From Crystallibacter permensis (GTDB lineage: Bacteria; Actinomycetota; Actinomycetes; Actinomycetales; Micrococcaceae): DNA of 64,000 nucleotides. Below the pieces are notes generated by a model. It was not told the origin of the DNA. It worked only from the letters and a program-made list of their open reading frames with translations, and made no database searches. Positions 60,210 to 64,000 of the stretch are shown piece by piece. Numbering within the stretch: the stretch's first letter is position 1; each line of letters begins with the position of its first letter. Both the position numbers and the translations under genes were made by a program. The stretch covers positions 1-64,000 of the forward strand of contig NZ_JAODLR010000005.1 in assembly GCF_025960875.1 (NCBI RefSeq), in the 5' to 3' direction.

Positions 60210-61475
60210 ATGCCGGATCCGGACATTAGACAGCGCATCCTGGCCGCCGTCGACACCGCGTTCGATGAGCAGCTCGCGTTCACCGCCGAGCTGATCTCCG
60301 AACCGTCGCTGCGCGCCGACGAGTCCGACGCGCAGGACCTGCTCTACCGGGCGATGGAGTCCCGCGGCCTGGAGATGGACCGCTGGGCAATCGACTCGGA
60401 GGAACTGCGCAATCACGTCGGCTACGGCCCGTCCACCGTCTCCTACGAGAACAGCGTTAACGTGGTCGGCACTTATAAACCGCGGACGACGGCGGGGCGT
60501 TCGCTGATCCTGAACGGCCACGTGGACGTGGTGCCCACCGGGCCCGAGGACACCTGGTCCCGCTCCCCCTGGCACGCCGAGATTGTCGACGGCTGGCTGT
60601 ATGGGCGCGGCAGCGGCGACATGAAGGCCGGGCTTGTTGCCAACCTCTTCGCGCTCGACGCCGTCCGCGCCGCCGGGCTGGCACCCACCGCCGAGATCAT
60701 CGTCCAGTCGGTTGTGGAGGAAGAGTGCACCGGCAACGGTTCGCTGGCCGCCCTGCTCCGCGGCCACACTGCTGACGCCGTGATCATCCCCGAACCCGAA
60801 GAGAACATGTTGGTCCGGGCCAATGTCGGTGTGCTGTGGTTCAAGGTACGGGTGGCCGGCGCGCCTACCCATCCGCGCGAAATGTCCACCGGCTTCAACG
60901 CGATCGACTCGGCCTACACAGTAATGGCCAGCCTCCGGAAGCTGGAGGAGAAGTGGAACGAACAGCGCAGCTCGCACCGCCACTTCGAGGACCTCGAGCA
61001 CCCAATCAACTTCAACTTCGGCAAGATCGTCGGCGGCGACTGGCCCTCCAGCGTCCCGGCCTGGTGCGAGATCGACGTCCGCGTGGCCATTTATCCAGGT
61101 ACGACGGCGGACCAGGCCTGGCAGGAACTGCAGGATTGTCTCGACTCCACCGGTCTGCCGCTGACCGCCACCAAGACCGGCTTCTACTCCGAGGGCTATG
61201 TGCTGGAGGAAGGCTCCGATGCCGAAGCCGTGCTGGCCGGCGCACACCGGGAGGCGTTCGGCGAGGAGTTGCAGAGCTTCACCACGCCGGGTTATCTGGA
61301 CGGCAGGGTCTTCACGCTGTACGGCGACACTCCTACCCTGGTCTACGGTCCCGTCTCCGAGGCGATCCACGGGTTCGACGAACGTGTGGACATCGAGTCA
61401 GTCCGCCGGATCACCAAGGCCATCGCCCTGTTCATCGCGGAATGGTGCGGCGTGGAGGAGGATAGGGCAGACTGA
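60210..61475 (+). CDS. M20-family deacylase (ArgE/DapE-like)
   Basis: A 421-residue dizinc hydrolase. Metal ligands appear in NGHVDVVPTGPED (His, Asp), YGRGSGDMKAG (bridging Asp), VVEEECTGNG (catalytic and metal Glu) and a late VSEAIHGFDERV (His). The DapE/ArgE branch removes N-acyl groups from amino acids. AAGGAG precedes ATG 60210. Together with the M20 amidase at 52070 it gives the cluster two different N-acyl or carbamoyl hydrolases. Confidence 0.88.
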   Translation: MPDPDIRQRILAAVDTAFDEQLAFTAELISEPSLRADESDAQDLLYRAMESRGLEMDRWAIDSEELRNHVGYGPSTVSYENSVNVVGTYKPRTTAGRSLILNGHVDVVPTGPEDTWSRSPWHAEIVDGWLYGRGSGDMKAGLVANLFALDAVRAAGLAPTAEIIVQSVVEEECTGNGSLAALLRGHTADAVIIPEPEENMLVRANVGVLWFKVRVAGAPTHPREMSTGFNAIDSAYTVMASLRKLEEKWNEQRSSHRHFEDLEHPINFNFGKIVGGDWPSSVPAWCEIDVRVAIYPGTTADQAWQELQDCLDSTGLPLTATKTGFYSEGYVLEEGSDAEAVLAGAHREAFGEELQSFTTPGYLDGRVFTLYGDTPTLVYGPVSEAIHGFDERVDIESVRRITKAIALFIAEWCGVEEDRAD

Positions 61476-61482
61476 GCGCATC

Positions 61483-61911
61483 ATGTACATGCCCGTAGAT
61501 GCCGAGCCGAATCCGTTCTTTCTCACGGCCGCCCTCACGGTCGGCGGGCTTGGCCTCTTCGTCATCCTCTATGCGTCGGTCCGCAAGCTCAAGGAGAGAA
61601 TCACGACCGTCGCGGCGTGGAGCATCTTTTTCGCCGCCATCCCACTGCTTCTCGGGCACGGCCTCTCAGTAAAGGGTGCCGACAAGGAAAACCAACACGC
61701 AATGGGATTTAACCTCCTCGAGAAGTACATGGACCAGCTGGGGCTCAACGGAACACAGTACGTTGAGCCGAGCGGCGACGGACATATCGTGTCCATCTGG
61801 TTCACGGCTGACTATGCCGAGGAGCGTTTTGTAGTGTTCGACAGCGCAACCGGGGAGCCATTCCTCGAAGACACCAGTGTTCCCGACCAGCTGCCTGTTT
61901 TCAGCGAATAG
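61483..61911 (+). CDS. small membrane protein, unknown function
   Basis: A 142-residue protein with two N-terminal membrane helices (FFLTAALTVGGLGLFVILYA and VAAWSIFFAAIPLLLGHGLS) and a C-terminal soluble part ending DTSVPDQLPVFSE. No domain is recognised. No strong ribosome site is seen; it begins eight bases after the M20 stop, so it may be translated by coupling. ATG 61489 is an alternative start. Confidence 0.65.
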   Translation: MYMPVDAEPNPFFLTAALTVGGLGLFVILYASVRKLKERITTVAAWSIFFAAIPLLLGHGLSVKGADKENQHAMGFNLLEKYMDQLGLNGTQYVEPSGDGHIVSIWFTADYAEERFVVFDSATGEPFLEDTSVPDQLPVFSE

Positions 61912-62094
61912 CCCCGGCTACTCTCACATTTACTGAAGGTCTCGTCTTTATCACGATCGCTGTCCTGGTGCTGCCCCAAATGGCATTTTGACCTCGAAAG
62001 ACCCGAATCCAGCTCTTCGTGTTGCACGAGGGATAATAAGCATGCTTGGCTTCATCTTGTAGCAGGATCAATTCTTGAACAGAGGAGAGATGGC

Positions 62095-62448
62095 ATGCAG
62101 GTAATCGCCAATAACTTCGGTGCTTCCCAATACGACGCCTATGTGGACGGAGCGGTGGCCGCGTCACTGCACTACCAGATCCAGAACGGCGAGATGTGGC
62201 TTCTCTGGACCACCGTGAGCGACAGCTGCGAGGTCAAGGGCCTTGCCGAGCGCCTGATCCGCGACGCCCTCGCCGATGCGCACAAGAGGAGGCTGGCCGT
62301 GCGCCCGTTCTGCCACGAGGTCCGCAAGATCATCTCCGCGCACCCCGTATATCTGAAGCTGGTTCCGGCCAACGAGGTCAGGCGCCTTCACCTGACCGCA
62401 GTTCCCGCGCCCAAGAAAACGAAGCAGCTCGCGACTGCCGCGGCCTAA
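62095..62448 (+). CDS. small GNAT-family acetyltransferase (YjdJ-like)
   Basis: A 117-residue single-domain acetyltransferase of the PF14542 type. Acetyl-CoA-binding text is EVKGLAERLIRDALADAHKR, then LAVRPFCHEVRKIISAHPVY with the conserved P-x-C and HP-x-Y features. GAGGAGAG precedes ATG 62095. Unlike most members, its usual G-x-G-S is GLAE, a small departure. Acceptor unknown. It converges with the merR-type gene over a strong terminator. Confidence 0.8.
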   Translation: MQVIANNFGASQYDAYVDGAVAASLHYQIQNGEMWLLWTTVSDSCEVKGLAERLIRDALADAHKRRLAVRPFCHEVRKIISAHPVYLKLVPANEVRRLHLTAVPAPKKTKQLATAAA

Positions 62449-62476
62449 GCCGCCGTCAGCTAGGCCGCCAATGCAT

Positions 62477-62498
62477 AACCCGCCCTACGGGGCGGGTT
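62477..62498. terminator. strong hairpin with UACG tetraloop
   Basis: AACCCGCCC (62477-62485) pairs perfectly with GGGCGGGTT (62490-62498) around TACG, a UNCG-type tetraloop closed by C-G. It is flanked by A and T runs on the two sides and overlaps the end of the merR-type gene, so it can end both convergent transcripts. Confidence 0.85.
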
Positions 62499-62895
62499 TG
62501 CTCTGGTTAGAACGAAGGTTCCTAATGAAGTCGTCGGCGCGCTCCAGGTTGAGTGCGAGCTTGTCGCGTTTTTCATGCGCCCTGCGAATATATTCTTCGA
62601 GCAGTTCCCGTTCCCGCGGATGGTCCAAGCCGTCCGCGAGGGTGTCGACCACTTCCAGCAGTTCCGCCATTTCTTCAAGGGTGAAGCCAAGCGGCTTCAT
62701 GGAACGGATTACCAGCAGCCGTTCCAAGTCGGACTGGGCGTAGACGCGGAATCCACCCTCCGTCCGGGTCGTCACCGGAAGGAGCCCCACGTCGTCGTAA
62801 TGACGGATCGTGCGCAGCGAAAGCCCTGTCGCTTCAGCCAGTTCGCCGATATGCATTGTCCGCGCCCCGCTGGTTCCGCCGCCTGTTTCACTCAT
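62485..62895 (-). CDS. MerR-family transcriptional regulator
   Basis: A 136-residue regulator. The winged helix reads MHIGELAEATGLSLRTIRHY then GLLPVTTRTEGGFRVYAQSD, followed by RSMKPLGFTLEEMAELLEVV and a coiled helix. There is no cysteine set for metal binding, so a metal sensor of the classic type is unlikely. It is divergent from the SulP gene across a large palindrome that has the MerR promoter geometry. The start could also be the ATG at codon 14. Confidence 0.88.
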   Translation of the reverse strand: MSETGGGTSGARTMHIGELAEATGLSLRTIRHYDDVGLLPVTTRTEGGFRVYAQSDLERLLVIRSMKPLGFTLEEMAELLEVVDTLADGLDHPRERELLEEYIRRAHEKRDKLALNLERADDFIRNLRSNQSKPAP

Positions 62896-62922
62896 AGGTC
62901 ATTCTCTCTTCCTGCCTCCGAC

Positions 62923-62958
62923 TTGCAACCCTACCCTCACGTTAGGTTAGGGTTGTAG
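62923..62958. promoter_or_regulatory. divergent MerR-type promoter and operator
   Basis: The palindrome covers 62926-62955: CAACCCTA and TAGGGTTG arms with a centre at ACGT, and only two mismatched pairs over 30 bp. On the plus strand TTGCAA (62923-62928) and TAGGGT (62948-62953) are 19 bases apart, the overlong spacer that MerR activators correct by twisting DNA. The minus strand has the mirror TAGGGT at 62933-62928, so both genes can be controlled by one dimer. Confidence 0.8.
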
Positions 62959-63083
62959 CTGACTGCCGGTCCTTGCCTGTTACCGGCCGCCCCATTTTCT
63001 TCTTCTACTCACCCCTGCGCAGCCCCCGCTTTCTTTTGTAACTGAAGGCCGGTTTGCCTTCTGAACGTATGAACGGAGCCTTA

Positions 63084-64000
63084 ATGGCAACGACTTCAAC
63101 CGAAGCCAAGCCGGAACTGACCCCGGAAGAGCGGCAGTCGGTACTGCGCACTCTCAAATCACCCCGCTTGCTCAAAACCGAGGTCCTCGCCGGCCTTGTC
63201 GTCGCCCTGGCCCTGATCCCCGAGGCCATCGCGTTTTCCATTATCGCCGGGGTAGATCCCCGGCTGGGACTGTTTGCCGCGTTCACCATGGCCGTTTCCA
63301 TCGCTTTCCTCGGCGGGCGTCCGGCGATGATTTCGGCGGCCACCGGTGCTGTGGCCCTGGTTATCGCACCGCTGGTGGACAGCCATGGCGTTGACCACTT
63401 CATCGCGGCCGTCATTCTGGCCGGCATCTTCCAGGTCCTGCTTGCTCTGCTGGGCGTGGCCAAGCTGATGCGGTTCATCCCCCGCCAGGTCATGGTGGGC
63501 TTCGTCAACGCACTGGCCATCCTGATCTTCATGTCCCAGGTTCCGGAGTTGCTTGGTGTGCCGTGGCTGGTCTATCTGCTGACTGCCTTGGGCCTGGTGA
63601 TTGTGTTCGGGCTGCCGAAACTGACCAATGTGGTCCCGGCACCGCTGGTCGCCATCGTCGTCCTGACCCTCATTACGGTCCTAGCCTCTGTGGCTATCCC
63701 CACGGTCGGCGACAAGGGTGATCTGCCCGACAGCTTGCCCACCTTGTTCTTCCCGAACGTCCCGTTAACGTTTGAGGCGTTCCAGATCCTCTTCCCCTAT
63801 GCACTGGCCATGGCCTTCGTCGGTCTGCTCGAGTCACTGATGACGGCCAAGCTCGTCGACGACATCACCGACACCCGCTCCAGCAAAACCCGCGAATCCT
63901 GGGGCCAGGGCGCGGCGAACATCATCACCGGATTCTTCGGCGGCATGGGCGGCTGCGCCATGATCGGCCAGACCATGATCAACGTCAAAGCCTCCGGCGC
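63084..64000 (+). CDS. SulP-family anion transporter, 3' end outside the window
   Basis: A membrane transporter of the sulfate permease family, open to the window edge (305 codons seen). The N-terminus [20 protein letters not shown] then [19 protein letters not shown], and [20 protein letters not shown], are the family signature segments, and about eight membrane helices are visible. The last residues read INVKASG. GGAG lies eight bases before ATG 63084; an in-frame ATG at 63069 has no ribosome site. Members carry sulfate, bicarbonate or organic anions. It is probably controlled by the divergent MerR-type protein. Confidence 0.88.
   Translation, partial: MATTSTEAKPELTPEERQSVLRTLKSPRLLKTEVLAGLVVALALIPEAIAFSIIAGVDPRLGLFAAFTMAVSIAFLGGRPAMISAATGAVALVIAPLVDSHGVDHFIAAVILAGIFQVLLALLGVAKLMRFIPRQVMVGFVNALAILIFMSQVPELLGVPWLVYLLTALGLVIVFGLPKLTNVVPAPLVAIVVLTLITVLASVAIPTVGDKGDLPDSLPTLFFPNVPLTFEAFQILFPYALAMAFVGLLESLMTAKLVDDITDTRSSKTRESWGQGAANIITGFFGGMGGCAMIGQTMINVKASG

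Noticed and set aside
1-64000. CRISPR arrays, tRNA or rRNA genes, riboswitches, complete prophage
   Set aside because: None were recognised by eye. A tRNA or covariance-model scan would be needed to exclude small RNAs.

Overview
The window is high-GC actinobacterial DNA. The codon use, strong purine-rich ribosome sites, ATGA/GTGA gene overlaps, TANNNT -10 boxes, leaderless starts and gene content best fit a soil Micrococcaceae (Arthrobacter-like) chromosome; the genus is inferred from style, not proven. No rRNA, tRNA, CRISPR array or complete insertion sequence was recognised.

Left part (1-15300), housekeeping and accessory genes. A Phd/RelE-type pair has a damaged toxin. Next come an SGNH hydrolase, selO, a frameshifted alpha/beta hydrolase, a YbdK-type carboxylate-amine ligase, urease accessory genes ureF-ureG with no urease nearby, and a flavin reductase. 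A KdpE-like regulator and a shortened KdpD-like kinase are separated by an oppositely oriented mazEF pair. The kinase is divergent from a large APC-type (KimA-like) transporter. There is no kdpFABC.

Catabolic part I (15602-30131), one long plus-strand operon: ATP-dependent hydantoinase subunits HyuA and HyuB, a sugar-type ABC importer (lipoprotein, double ATPase, permease), a second HyuA-like protein that has lost its phosphate-binding motifs, a DUF917 (thiohydantoin desulfurase-like) protein that has lost its glycine-rich motif, a PucR-type regulator, a small GAF protein, an amidohydrolase and an M17 aminopeptidase. The set suggests uptake of a cyclic amide, ATP-driven ring opening and hydrolysis of the products. 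The substrate is unknown.

Catabolic part II (30734-40774), a 4-hydroxyproline pathway: AGCS symporter, deaminase (DapA fold), 4-hydroxyproline epimerase with both catalytic cysteines, an ornithine-cyclodeaminase-like reductase, a GntR/FCD regulator, three-part D-hydroxyproline dehydrogenase, and ketoglutarate semialdehyde dehydrogenase. An 11-bp palindrome lies in the spacer of both main promoters and is the likely GntR operator.

Accessory part (40793-52067): lipoproteins, an orphan antitoxin fragment, a chimeric scar made from the 3' ends of two other genes of the window, OsmC, an alpha/beta hydrolase lacking the nucleophile serine, a LuxR regulator, two DHFR-like proteins, an ABC exporter, a RES-type toxin-antitoxin pair and a dead alcohol dehydrogenase.

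Right part (52070-64000): a divergent cluster around a PucR regulator (M20 amidase, ThDP enzyme, MHS transporter, RidA, RraA-like protein, M20 deacylase) that looks like a nitrogen-compound catabolic unit, then small genes and a MerR regulator divergent from a SulP transporter cut by the window edge, sharing a near-perfect 30-bp palindrome.
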